Source: Ceriagrion tenellum
Taxonomy: Eukaryota > Arthropoda > Insecta > Odonata > Coenagrionidae
DNA: 64,000 bases
Assembly: GCA_963169105.1 (NCBI GenBank)
Contig: OY720638.1
Span: 8,170,749 to 8,234,748, forward strand
Reading direction: 5' to 3'
The notes below the pieces were generated by a model, which was not told where the DNA came from, made no database searches, and saw nothing but the letters and a program-made list of their open reading frames with translations. Positions 11,164-21,065 of this stretch are shown in pieces. Position 1 is the first letter of the stretch. Each line of letters begins with the position of its first letter. The position numbers and the translations under genes were made by a program.

Positions 11164-11673
11164 ACAAATCTAATTTGTGTCCAGATTTTTGTGGCAGCTC
11201 TTTATACCACCTCCTATACCCCCCTTCCCCTATTATATTTTATGTAATATTAATCCTTTACAAAAGGAGGGGGGGTGAACAGTGTATTCATCCCTTAAAA
11301 ACTTTTCTATTAGCTACCATATCATATGCAATAAAAAGCGAAGAAAAATGGTTATTTCAATGGTTTTTTAAGGTTTTTTTCGATTTTCACCCCCTAAATA
11401 TTTTCAACCCCAGTCAAGTTTGTCTCTTTCATGACCCTGATAGCCTCAAAACGTCAGTTTTTTTAATCAGAAGCAGATAACATTAGTAAAAGTCCCTTGA
11501 AAAGCGATAAGTTTAGATACGGGGTCGGTTTCCCCAATTTAGGGGTTGCTCGTAAAAATGGAGGGTGATAGAAAAAAACGGAGGTCATTTTCGGATTCAG
11601 CGACCCAAAATTAGCCAGAAACATCCTAAATTGTAGCCGAGCATTTTTTGAACTTTTTTTTTGCAGAACAGTG
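11164..11673 (-). repeat. right arm of the long inverted repeat
   Basis: 510 bp, the inverted partner of 9487-9997. It ends CAGTG at 11669-11673 and is followed by TTA. Confidence 0.95.
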
Positions 11674-11805
11674 TTATTGGCGATAAATCCAATACAAATT
11701 ACATTGATAACCTGCACGACAGTGACTATGATAAGAGCAACATATATTAGTAAAACGTAGGGGAGACCGGAGATAGTTAGGTGCAAGGCCATGTTCGAAC
11801 TCGTC

Positions 11806-12010
11806 AAGGCCGCTTTACACGGTACATTTGATTGTACAAACGAATGTACAATAGAATGCACAAGAAACTGACTGGAGTTAGAGCAGGTTCTATTTCCCGT
11901 TATGTGATTCAGACAATCATACAATTTGCCGCTTTACACGGTACAATTTCCTTCATGAAGGAATTCGTTCATTCGTTTGTACAATAAAATGTACCGCGTT
12001 AAGCGGCCTT
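11806..12010. mobile_element. short MITE with ~40-bp inverted ends (TTTACACGG type)
   Basis: The left end reads AAGGCCGCTTTACACGGTAC and the right end in reverse reads AAGGCCGCTTAACGCGGTAC; similarity continues for about 40 bp to ATTGTACAAACGAATG. The motif CGCTTTACACGGTAC occurs a second time inside, at 11932-11946, followed by the palindrome TTCCTTCATGAAGGAA. There is no coding capacity. I could not define a target duplication, so the family is open. Confidence 0.75.
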
Positions 12011-12413
12011 TACCGATAACTTGGCAACTAAGAAAGCGAGCGCGTTGAAACTTAAACAATGTCTGGCACCCACCATCCTCCTTCACTCATACTTCCAGTC
12101 ATCTACTAATCTCCACTTGGGAAAATTCTTGCACTGTATGTTTTTTAGCCGGTTTGTAACATTCTCCTATCTTATTCTCTTGATTACCTAGAGTTAACCA
12201 ACTTGACAAAAGGATTCAATGTAGTACAGTTTCAAATAGCAATAATTTGACTACAATTTGAAGTGTTCCACATTATTGTGAAGTTAAAATCGACAACTGT
12301 ATGTCAAATCAGATGAAAAATATGGTGACGGGGCTAGTCCGTTCAGTTGATGCGTGAAATGCATCAAAATGGGTCACGAATGCTGTATTTAAGGAAAGGA
12401 ATTTGAAAATATT
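12011..12413. other. gene-free stretch, nothing recognised
   Basis: AT-rich, only short frames, no repeat partner seen in the window. Confidence 0.4.
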
Positions 12414-12537
12414 CAAACATGGCGGGTGAATTTTTCTGAATAAATTGCCATGAGAAAAATTCAGCCTGGACCGGGAATCGAACCACGGACCTTTGGTTTG
12501 CCGTACCAATGTGCAGACCACTACGCTATCCCGACTT
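12414..12537 (-). repeat. tRNA-derived SINE, minus strand
   Basis: Read on the minus strand, an A-box-like ATAGCGTAGTGG and a B-box GGTTCGATTCC are spaced as in tRNA genes, followed by a tRNA-unrelated tail (CTCATGGCAATTTATTC). The same head and tail occur in opposite orientation at 12748-12855. The folded acceptor stem is not complementary, so this is a SINE promoter, not a functional tRNA. Confidence 0.75.
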
Positions 12538-12747
12538 CCTAATTCCCATGGCAATAGTCCATCAAAGTTGTCTATCCAAAATGGCAACGTCCATCAAAGT
12601 CCATCAAAGATGTCCGTCCATCCAAGATGATAATGTCGTTCTTTGAAGCCCTCTTCTCCTTTGCGTTGCCATCTTTGATGGACCGCAAGGGCCTAACATC
12701 TAGTTGCCTTGTATCCAACAAAAATTGCCTTGTATCCACCAAGCCTG

Positions 12748-12855
12748 AATAGCGTAGTGGTCTGCGCATTGGTCCTGCAAATCAAAGGTGCGTGGTTCGA
12801 TTCCCGGTCCAGGCCAAATGTTTCTCATGGCAATTTATTCAAGGAAACGAATTCT
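12748..12855 (+). repeat. tRNA-derived SINE, plus strand, same family
   Basis: A-box-like TAGCGTAGTGG at 12750-12760 and B-box GGTTCGATTCC at 12794-12804, then the CTCATGGCAATTTATTC tail shared with 12414-12537. The two copies form a head-to-head inverted pair about 210 bp apart; the spacer carries repeated ATGGCAAC / CATCAAAG words. Confidence 0.75.
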
Positions 12856-13703
12856 TCATTCGTTGAACCTGCAGTGACAGGGACGATGACGGTGATCACT
12901 TTTGAGTACTTTCAAAGCTTATTAGCATGTTACGCTAATAAGCGACATTATACCATAGTAAAGGTTATTTTATTGATACTGAGAGACTTAGTATATTTGA
13001 CCGAACATGCCCTGGCCAGTGTACCAACTTGCCCCGTATAGAGGGCACATTAGTACACGTGTATTGTTTTAGGAAAAAATTTTTCTTGACTTTATGTATA
13101 ATGATTTTCTTAAAAAAGTTGCCATTTATTGTAGGTGAATAGCGTTTCCATACTCTAGCACAGTTGTTTCATTGAAAACAGTAACAGTTAAGAATAGAAA
13201 ACTCAAGAGACAGAATTGTACCCAACTAGCTCCTGTCTCCCCTTCACTGAAACATTTAAACATTATGGCATACGTTTAATACAAAACACAACATTAGCCA
13301 AAAGGAAAAAATACAGCTAAAATTTTGATTTTTTTACGCATCAAATAAAATATAAATTAACCTGGATGTCCGACACTCAGTGACCTGCATCTCGGATTGG
13401 CGACCGTGCTGAAGGGTTACATTTATGTACTTATGACAAATTTCACGCTCTGTTATCAAGATATATTTTCCATATTTTTGGCGAGTCAGGCCCAAAGGTG
13501 TCTCGGGGATGGCGAATAACGCCATCGATTTCTCATTGAAAATCACGCGCCTTCGGCCATCTCACCTACTCCTGCTCCGCACCTCCCATTCGCTCGCTGT
13601 GCGTGGAGCACGCTCAATCCCGGCACGGCCGTGGAACGGAACGGGCGACGGGAGACGCGCCCTCGATCCAATGGCATCCCTCATTTCACATGTGCTGTGT
13701 GCT
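12856..13703. other. gene-free stretch
   Basis: No coding family recognised. The last 200 bp (about 13500-13690) are moderately GC- and CpG-rich. Confidence 0.4.
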
Positions 13704-14625
13704 AATGCCCCGTTTACATTTCTAGGGTTCGAATTTTAGTTAATATGGCAGCTTAACTAGCATTTACACGGCGTAATTTAACCCTTGTTAACATGCTGGT
13801 GGCCTCTGGTGGAGAGTCAATAAGGTGATGTAGCCCACCTAGCCCACAGCACAACAAACATCGCAAGTCCCGTTTCATTTGTTTCCTGGACTATGTTCAG
13901 CTTTATTCACGAAACTAGTATGGGCGAGAAAAAGGATTGAATATGCAAATGTTTCGCACGGTTAGACTTCTCATTCATTAGTATTTAACAGTACACTTAT
14001 CATTTCATGTCAAAACATCACTTAATGCATCGAAAGCTGAAAATTGAGAGAGTGCATTTCCTTAATGGAACTACGTCTCTCTATGCTATACTTTACCATG
14101 AAGATACCCCGAGAATATTACGTTATTATGTCGTTTGCACTCCATTATGATGGATAAAAACAATTAAAGATGTTATTTTGACATTCAATATTTGTAAATA
14201 ACTTCCATTTTGAATCCTTGCATCAGTATATGCAGCGGAATTAACGACTTTTTCTGACAAGTTCTGCCCATGACCCGACCTCGATTGCGCTTTTAAGGTA
14301 AATTTGGAACTTAATATAGATACGGTCCATCATTCACCTATGCATTAAAATATATCAAACAACGTGGCACGGATGTATGGATACGGAATATGACAATAAA
14401 AACTCGCTTAATGCATTGTACGCTTCAAGTAAAAGCTGCAAGTGGACTGGATGACTTAACTACTATTCCTTCTGACCTGCGTTTACACGAGTTAAAAATG
14501 ATGGTAACCAGCGCCAACCCTAATAACTCCAGCGTGGTTAAAAAGTTGACTATGGTCAGCGCCAACCCGCGTTCACACGGCGAACTTTTACTAGGGTTCA
14601 GAGTTAACCTGGTTAAAAGCTAGTT
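13704..14625. repeat. possible degenerate element bounded by TTTACACGG / GTTAAC motifs
   Basis: Both margins carry clusters of the words TTTACACGGCG (or TTCACACGGCG), CTAGGGTT and GTTAAC/GGTTAA: 13711-13800 on the left, 14480-14625 on the right. The GCGCCAACC word is repeated on the right side. The words are partly direct and partly inverted, so this may be two relics rather than one element. The interior (13800-14470) has no recognisable content. Confidence 0.3.
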
Positions 14626-14639
14626 ATGTATACAGGGCA

Positions 14640-15005
14640 TAAGGCACCACTCACTAACCTCTTCCCCCTCCCCCCCAGTGCGAGAGCGACGGGGAAAAAG
14701 AAACCAGGAGATGCCGCGTTGAGTCGAGTGAGCCGAGCACCAGGGTGCACGCACGGCCAAGGTCGCGCGAGAGCTGAGCAGGGCGATAACAAGTGCAAGA
14801 TGGTGCCGCGCGGCACGGTGGTCGCCATTGCGCTTCCCAGAGCGGGAATCATTTCTCGAGTCGGCAAAGAAATAGGAGCGGAGGAATATGGGCCACTGTT
14901 GATAAACGAGAACCCGCCTTAAAAGGCGAGCGTCATAACGCCAGCAGCTCACACGGTGCGCTCTTTTCCTGCGCCGGCTGCGCCGCCGTGATTTAGAACG
15001 CAATC
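14640..15005. other. CpG-rich patch of unknown role
   Basis: A GC- and CpG-rich segment in AT-rich surroundings; overlapping short frames on both strands are expected from base composition. AAGATGGTGCCG near 14797 is close to a YY1-type promoter motif. No splice donor or coding family was identified. Confidence 0.35.
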
Positions 15006-15599
15006 CCGAGCAGAGTCCAGGAGCGTAGGTTTTATTGCCTTTCGTTCAGATAACAATGAGGGAAATTCGGGCGCGCAATAAATTTTTTAATAAATTTTCC
15101 ATCCTCACAATCAGCAGCATCTCATGCAGTACTTAAGTGTAAGATTAAGGTTACCGCTGAGACAATGGGGGAAGTGGTTACCCAAATGAAATATAAATGA
15201 ATTCATAAAGTTACAAATATATAAGTGTAATCTAATTCTATATATATAAATTAGCAATACCGATAGGCATACAGCAATCACAGGCAGACAGAAATTTCGT
15301 TGAAATATCTAGTACAGATAGGCAAACTATGTTAAAGAAAAAATAACCACAAACGAAGACAAAAACGCTACTTTTACCTGTAGAACAAGCGGGATTTGTA
15401 ACTGGCTCTAAAAGAACTATGAAGTAGGAAAGCATTGCATCATCATATCGGAATAATTGGCAATAGAAAAAAACGTGAGAACACAATGCGGAAAGTGATC
15501 AATGATGGGAAAGCCAAGTTAGCGAGATTTTTCAAAATATGGAAAGGGAGGCAGACCATTGTAGTAAGAGAGAACAGACTGAAGTAAGCAGAACAATCA
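15006..15599. other. gene-free stretch, nothing recognised
   Basis: Short frames only. The distal portion may belong to the LINE relic that follows. Confidence 0.4.
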
Positions 15600-16010
15600 A
15601 ATCGCTACGAAGCTGGGCTACGTCGAAGGTAAATGGCCGTAGAAGGAAAGTTTATTGGAGAGAGAATTGCATTCGCTCAGGACGCATTCACAAATAGGAG
15701 AGCATTTATGACGATGACCTTAAGTAAGGACGCAAAGAAAAGTCAAGCGAAGAGTGAAGGATGGAGAGTAGCAGTGAAGATTCGACTGTGCAGATTCGAA
15801 GGAGAGATGGCGAAGTTGCAGGTGTTTCAATTGAGGGCGAAGGAAGTGAAAAAAATGGAAGACGAACCGACAGCAGTGATGGGCATGTTGGGTGAAGAGG
15901 AGGGATGAGAAGAAGGCGAATGGAACGTGCGGTGCAGGGATGTTAGACGGTCGAGATCGTGTCAGCAGGGAGAGGAGGCGCCGCATCACCGGGGATGAGA
16001 GAGAATTTGA
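15600..16010 (+). pseudogene. LINE ORF2 C-terminal fragment
   Basis: The plus-strand frame from 15633 reads RIAFAQDAFTNRRAFM followed by TMTLSKDAKKSQAKSEG, matching the region just after the reverse transcriptase in non-LTR elements (RIAMAKxAFNxxR...L.KxLRKxLxK...W.VALYG). A frame change then gives an RLQVFQL/RRMEDEPT-like segment and a DGRDRVSREERRR tail. No catalytic residues remain. The family cannot be fixed from this piece; the layout is that of the LINE whose 3' ends recur at 16537, 32978 and 54363. Confidence 0.5.
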
Positions 16011-16309
16011 TTAATGAACGGGGGAGGGGGGAGAGAAAGGGATTCCAAAGGAATGACGCCAGGGGAAAGTATTCTTGCTTCCATTAAAACCTATCTCGTA
16101 CGCTAGAGCTCCTCTGATAATTATGCAAACACAATTACTGGCACAATTATATCAAAACCTCACGTAACATTATAGTATTGATGCTTGATGAACATGAATG
16201 CATATCCAGCAGGCCATCCACTTTAGGATTTGGCAAAGTCAAAGAAATTAATTGATGTTCTTTGGCCAAGGAAACTGGCTCCCTTGTCATAATTTCGCCC
16301 ATAATGCCC
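16011..16309. other. gene-free spacer, nothing recognised
   Basis: About 300 bp between the LINE relics without recognisable content. Confidence 0.35.
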
Positions 16310-16510
16310 TCTCCTTACAAACCACTTTCGCTTTTATTACACTTGCGCATTACTTTGTACCCGCTCTCCGATTTTTAAGACTCCTAATACTCTTCTTTAG
16401 AGTCTCTCTGCCACCACAGCCACCTCTTCCTTACACACCGTCCACTCTACCATCACATATCTGATTCGCTCTTATAATCTCACCCATTCTCCAAACTGGC
16501 CAAGCCTGTA
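16310..16510 (-). pseudogene. decayed LINE 3'-end coding relic
   Basis: Minus-strand sequence parallel in order to the neighbouring copy at 16537-16925: the complement of TTTTTAAGACTCCTAATACTC, then of CCATTCTCCAAACTGGCCAAG. It is a more diverged subfamily of the same LINE tail, lying in tandem with it. Confidence 0.5.
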
Positions 16511-16536
16511 CTTTTCAATGGATCCATTGCTAGATC

Positions 16537-16925
16537 ATCTACATACATACAAATCACGCCGTTCCCTTCCGAGGTAGGCAAAGTCACAGTGTTTTACTCA
16601 TAAATACATGTTTGTACACTTAACTCTGCTTCAATGATTTCCTCCATACTGGCCTATCCTTGCAAACCTCTTTTGCCTCATTTACCCCCTTACACTGCTT
16701 CATACATGCCCTCCTGTTTTTAAGACTCCAAATATTCCTCTTCCTAAGAATTTCCTCAACAACATTCAACCAAAAATTTCTCGGTCTACCTCTACCTCTC
16801 GCACCATTCATTTCACTCTTAGATATCTGTTTCGTTATTCGACTCTCATCCATTCTCTCAACATGGCCAAACCAACGAAGCACACTCCTTTCATATATGT
16901 CCATTACTGGAGCATCTAACCCACT
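16537..16925 (-). pseudogene. LINE 3' end, copy A (5'-truncated)
   Basis: Minus strand. The protein end reads MDIYERSVLRWFGHVERMDE, then ...RGRGRPRNFWLNVVEEIL... and a lysine/arginine-rich finish ending at 16620. This is the RWFGHV...GRPR..W terminal domain found after the reverse transcriptase in many arthropod non-LTR elements. The 3' UTR is about 80 bp, with CCT-CGGAAGGGAACGGCGTGA and a (TATG)n tail at 16537-16550. Upstream parts are lost, as expected for a 5'-truncated insertion. Sister copies lie at 32978-33413 and 54363-54848. Confidence 0.85.
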
Positions 16926-17075
16926 CTATTCCACTTTATTTCATCGCCCACTCAATGTCTATCCTTTCCCTTCTACTTTCACCAAAACTTCAACTTTCAA
17001 CATGTCTAGCACAACTCAGCCACTGTATTTAGTCAACGTTCAGGTTAATCATGGAGCGCCCCAGTATCAATGCAG
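16926..17075. other. short spacer
   Basis: Nothing recognised between LINE copy A and the 111-bp direct repeat. Confidence 0.35.
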
Positions 17076-17186
17076 TTCATACAATACAGTCACCACTGCC
17101 ATACACAATAAAGTTGGGAGAAGAATGCTTTTGTACACTTTATTTTTTGCTTTTTTAAATAAACACTCTTAATATCCTCTGCATAC
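17076..17186 (+). repeat. 111-bp direct repeat, copy 1
   Basis: Starts TTCATACAATACAGTCACC and ends CTCTGCATAC. Copy 2 at 17411-17521 has exactly the same length and about 85% identity. Both contain CCATACACAATAAAG and AAATAAACACTCTT. The unit's origin is unknown. Confidence 0.85.
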
Positions 17187-17410
17187 GGCGTGCAACTTTC
17201 CACCCGACATCCGCATGCCCGTCAATCTCTTAATTTAACCATTTACATTGCTAAAGCGAAAAGCCATTTTACGACGAATCGTCCTCTTGCCTGAAAATTT
17301 TGACCTTTCACCAAAATACCGCTCTAAAGGACTGAAATGTCTGATAGGAAAATATTATCAGAAGTTCAGCAAGTAAAAGGCAACTTTCCCGAATGCACTA
17401 ACTTGCACAT

Positions 17411-17521
17411 TTCATACAATCCAGTCACTTCTGCCATACACAATAAAGCTGGGAGGAGAAAGCTTTTGAACACTGTAATATTCGCTTCCTAAAATAAACA
17501 CTCTTGATATCCACTGCATAC
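17411..17521 (+). repeat. 111-bp direct repeat, copy 2
   Basis: Second copy of the unit at 17076-17186, 335 bp further on, immediately before the BEL integrase relic. The 224 bp between the copies are unrelated to known families. Confidence 0.85.
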
Positions 17522-17578
17522 TGCCATTTACCATTACCAGATATACCATTTACGCCGAATTCTTTATGGCCATGCTCT

Positions 17579-18032
17579 AAGTTTGAAGAATTCGGGACGC
17601 TATTTTGTAAGGTTGAAGCGGTTTTGAACTCTCGAACACTGACTCCAATATCATCGCATCCTTCGGAGGTGGATTGTCTAACGCCTGGCTTTTTTTTTGA
17701 ATGGCCGTCCGCTAATAGTCTACAAGCCACCACCCATTAGGTGGCGACTTGTAGAACAAATCTATCGCCACTTCTGAAGACGGTGGTCGCGGGAATATCT
17801 TCATACCTTACAGCAGCGAACCAAATGGACACGAATGTCTCAAAATGTTAAAATCGGCGAGTTATTTTTAATACTCGATCAGAACCTCCTCCTTTCTCAT
17901 TGGAGAATCATTATTACAAACATTTCCTGAATCCACGGGTGTTTATAGGGTCGCGGAATTACAGTGCTCGTCGAGTAAATTAAGAAGGCCGATAGTGAAG
18001 TTGGTGCCACTACCAACTTCAGAATAGGTTAT
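17579..18032 (+). pseudogene. BEL/Pao integrase C-terminal fragment, frameshifted
   Basis: Plus strand. The first frame reads VEAVLNSRTLTPISSHPSE then CLTPG, the hallmark end of the BEL/Pao integrase core. A shift in the T run near 17695 leads to LNGRPLIVYKPPPIRWRLVE, a stop, then REYLHTLQQRTKWT and NVKIGELFLIL. After another shift the final LRRPIVKLVPLP block (DUF5641-like end) closes at about 18032. In intact elements this joins element DNA to the host genome. It is a different, more decayed copy than the one at 20347. No LTR could be delimited after it. Confidence 0.85.
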
Positions 18033-20340
18033 GTTTAGCGATCCGAGTTGTTAAAATTTTATTCTTTTCCTCTTTTTGGCAAGTAGCTTGTAAGTTTTCG
18101 GTAATTACCTTCCAATCCCTTTGTTTTCCCTATCCATGGCCTAACCCACATCCTGTAGAAAGTCTTCCAAAAGGGCCTCTGGAAGTGAAACTATAGACCC
18201 CGATAGCCAACCTATGCTTAGGTTTAGAATACGGTTTATATTTACTATTTTTAGTAAATTTCGCATAAATTCAGGTGGGCGTTCGTGCGCTCCAGATCCC
18301 CTTTTCATTTATTTTCATATTTCCCGCCACCTTGTTTCCCTTGTTCCCCTTATTGCAATCTTATTTTGTTTTTCTAAGAAGAGTACGCTCAAGAAATGAA
18401 CGTCCGGGAGCAGACACTACTAAGGACACGAAGCGGTGCGGACGTGGAAAGCGTGGGCTATGTTCTCCGAACTCCGGTGGTCATTCGGAGTCTTGTGGGA
18501 TCCAAAGGGACGAAACAAGGTGAGCGTCCCTTCATTTCCCAATCTTTGATTATTTTTCACAATTTTCCACCGTCGCTTCTCTCTCACAGACACAGACATG
18601 CCCCCAACATCTCAGCCTTCTTGAAAACCTCTCTCCCAATCTCTCAAAACCGCCAAATCCTATCCGACCCCTTGAAATCGCCCGCGGTGTAAAACTTTCT
18701 CCATTCTCATTGCCCAGCCTCCGACCGACTGATTCCTTGAATTTCCTCTCCCGTTCGTTTCCTCATCCTCCTGCATCGCCAAAATTATTGCTCGTGTCTT
18801 CCTCGACCAATTTTGCCCATTTTGCCAATTTTTCTTTTTATTTATTTATTTATATTTTAATGCGCTGTACTCCCCAATATCGTGACAGTATTCCATATTT
18901 ACTACAATCTGGAAATAGGAGAGTCTTGTTATTTTTTTTTAAATTAAAATATTACACTTAAGCTTTTTGGGTAAATGTGCTCCAATAATGGTGACAGCCA
19001 AGTCCACATTTATTCCGGGGAATGTCTGTGAGATAAAACATATATTGTGTGTTTCAATAAGTATCTACACATGTAAATCCACTGCGCCACATAATGGCAA
19101 ATGTGGAAAATTGAACTTGTGCCATAGTAACCGCGCGCATATTCCCCCTGCCAGGTTTTCAGGGTAATCTGTGGATGCACATTACGGCCAGATCTAGGCT
19201 CGGCGGTCATATCTTCGGGGTTGGTAACTCAATGGAGGGATTGGTAGGTTCGGGTGGCTTTTTATTTCTGGAAATCTGAGTGAGTTTAGGGAAAAAGTGG
19301 GAAAGTTTACGAATATGAAGTGGGAGTTAGGGGTGCGTTCCGCCATTTCATAAATTAAAGGGCAACGTGAGTCAAAGAAAACAACCGCATTGCCCTGAAC
19401 ATTTCTAGAAAATAAGCAAAATTTTACGTGCCCCTACTCGTATCTTAAAAAAGCAAAACCTGTTGCGTATAAGTATTAAATAAAATACTAAATGCTTATC
19501 TTAGAAGTTTTCGTATCGTTAGTAATTCTACTAATAAAGATTATCAACATGGCATTTACTTCTCATGAATTTTGGGGTTTGGGAATAACGAATTTTCCAT
19601 GACCATCTCCCGGTATATCTGCCGGAAGAGATACCAGTTAACTAAGCCCTAATAATACTCTCGTCTACTTTTTATAATGCTCCCTCGTCATAGTGACTTG
19701 CTTATGTACAAAGCTATTAAGGCGAGATGCGAGGTGAGTCTTGATTGAGGGAGGAGATAACAAGAGAATATCGCTGTGTACCCCAGATTCGTGTTCACCT
19801 GCGCTCCATTTGGTTTCTGCGTCTCATAGTGTTCTATTTCCTTTACGCCAACGAAGTTCTTTGTGAAAGTCAATGCGCCTCAGATGGAGGTGCATTGACT
19901 TTCTATGAGGGGCCAGTGTGACCCGATATATGTCGTTATAACCTTTCTGTTGGCTGGAGGAGCATTTCGGAGAACATAAAAATATTTTCTTTTTACCTCA
20001 AACTAAGAAGCTTTTCTGTTTCAATTCTACATCACTCCGTTTATGTTCCATTGAAGAGCAACCAAATGACATCTGACGTAGTTACGGGTCATTATTTCTC
20101 GTCCGGGAAATAATCTGCTCCATTTGAGTGGATTGATTTTATAGCATTCAAATTTGTAGCTTCATCGTCGTAATTATAGCGCCTCCACAGTGACCTATGA
20201 CCCAACGGTTCACTTTGCCTTGGTAATTTCTGTTTAGCAATTTAACTTTGGGCGTCTGCTTATAACTTCTCTCATTCCTAAAGATTTTCTTTTATTGTCA
20301 CAGTTTATTGGTGAGTCGGTTTTGTTTGGGTTTTGTGTTT
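18033..20340. other. gene-free stretch of 2.3 kb
   Basis: No recognisable coding sequence. Features seen: CT-rich sequence at 18540-18800, a TTTA microsatellite at 18836-18860, and a C/G patch near 18275-18520. An LTR of the preceding BEL relic may lie in 18200-18700, but no terminal sequences could be assigned. Confidence 0.4.
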
Positions 20341-20346
20341 TATTAT

Positions 20347-20880
20347 TATTGGCAAATTGAAGAACTCGCCACTCTGAGTGCCCAAATAGAAGCATGTCTC
20401 AATTCGAGACCACTCTGTCCTATTAGTAGCAATGCCAATGATCTGGTCGCTTTAACGCCCGGTCATTTTTTAATAGGTTCTTCATTGATTGCTCCTCCTG
20501 AGCCATATCTAGACATTGATATGTCTCAAACATGCTGTTCTCGTTGGAAATTGATTTCTCTAATGCGCAATCATTTCTGGCACAGGTGGATTAAAGAGGT
20601 ATTACATCATATGCAGCAGCGAAGGAAGTGGTTGAAGCCGAACCACTCCATTAAGGTAGATGACCTGGTGCTGTCGAAAGATGATCTACTTCCTCCAACC
20701 AAGTGGCCACTGTGGAGGGTTACGCATCTTCACCTTGGCAAGGATGGCCTACCCAGGGTCGCCACTGTTAAAACGGCTGATTCTCAACTTCTGAGACCCT
20801 TGGTGAAGATCATCCCGCTACCAGTGGATGATAGGGTCACATCCACCTATGCAACTGTGAAGGAGGGAGTCGATTACTAG
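20347..20880 (+). CDS. BEL/Pao polyprotein, C-terminal integrase part (5'-truncated, otherwise open)
   Basis: An open frame of about 178 codons enters from unrelated upstream sequence near 20347 and ends at a TAG at 20878-20880. It shows the late integrase core (IEACLNSRPLCPIS, LTPGHFLIG), a tryptophan-rich linker (RWKLISLMRNHFWHRW), then the DUF5641 module (VDDLVLSKDDLLPPTKWPLW, HLGKDGLPRVATVKT) and the closing LRPLVKIIPLP. The order and spacing are standard for BEL/Pao elements. The N-terminal 1000+ residues (Gag, protease, RT, RNase H, most of the integrase) are absent. It lies 185 bp before a putative 3' LTR in the same orientation. This piece has no frameshift, so it is younger than the relic at 17579. 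Confidence 0.9.
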   Translation, partial: YWQIEELATLSAQIEACLNSRPLCPISSNANDLVALTPGHFLIGSSLIAPPEPYLDIDMSQTCCSRWKLISLMRNHFWHRWIKEVLHHMQQRRKWLKPNHSIKVDDLVLSKDDLLPPTKWPLWRVTHLHLGKDGLPRVATVKTADSQLLRPLVKIIPLPVDDRVTSTYATVKEGVDY

Positions 20881-21050
20881 GAGTCGCTCATGGCGGGCGG
20901 CACTCAACATCAGTGTTTTTTGTTTATGTCAGATGTGATTTTTTTTTTGTTGTTACTGTGTGCTTTCAAGTTTGTATTTTGTATTGAATGCTATCTAGGT
21001 ACTATATTTTTGTTTGCATTGAAAGTTGTTTATTTCGTAGTGCTGGCACT

Positions 21051-21065
21051 CCGAGGAGGGCGGTA
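21051..21065 (+). promoter_or_regulatory. probable polypurine tract before the 3' LTR
   Basis: CCGAGGAGGGCGGTA is purine-rich and directly precedes the TG of the putative LTR; in retroelements this tract primes plus-strand DNA synthesis. Confidence 0.5.

Larger units (their letters stand above)
9487..11673 (-). mobile_element. DNA element with ~510-bp inverted arms and CACTG/CAGTG ends (CACTA/CMC-like candidate)
   Basis: A 2187-bp unit starting CACTGTTCTGCAAAAAAAA and ending with its reverse complement. The two arms, 9487-9997 and 11164-11673, are nearly identical over their whole length, with only scattered substitutions and a length change in a C/G homopolymer near 9885/11270. CACTG termini plus a 3-bp TTA duplication fit the CACTA (EnSpm/CMC) superfamily, although arms this long are unusual for it. 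The centre holds one coding exon on the minus strand (10101-10795) and a short tandem repeat. Near-identity of the arms suggests recent activity or conversion. The unit is too small for a full transposase, so it is probably an internally deleted derivative. Confidence 0.7.

Noticed and set aside
12460..12535. Candidate tRNA gene
   Set aside because: A- and B-box are present, but acceptor and anticodon stems do not close, and the same head with a shared tail recurs nearby; it is a SINE.
15720..15989. Minus-strand frame of 89 codons
   Set aside because: Antisense shadow of the plus-strand LINE relic, which gives the recognisable translation.
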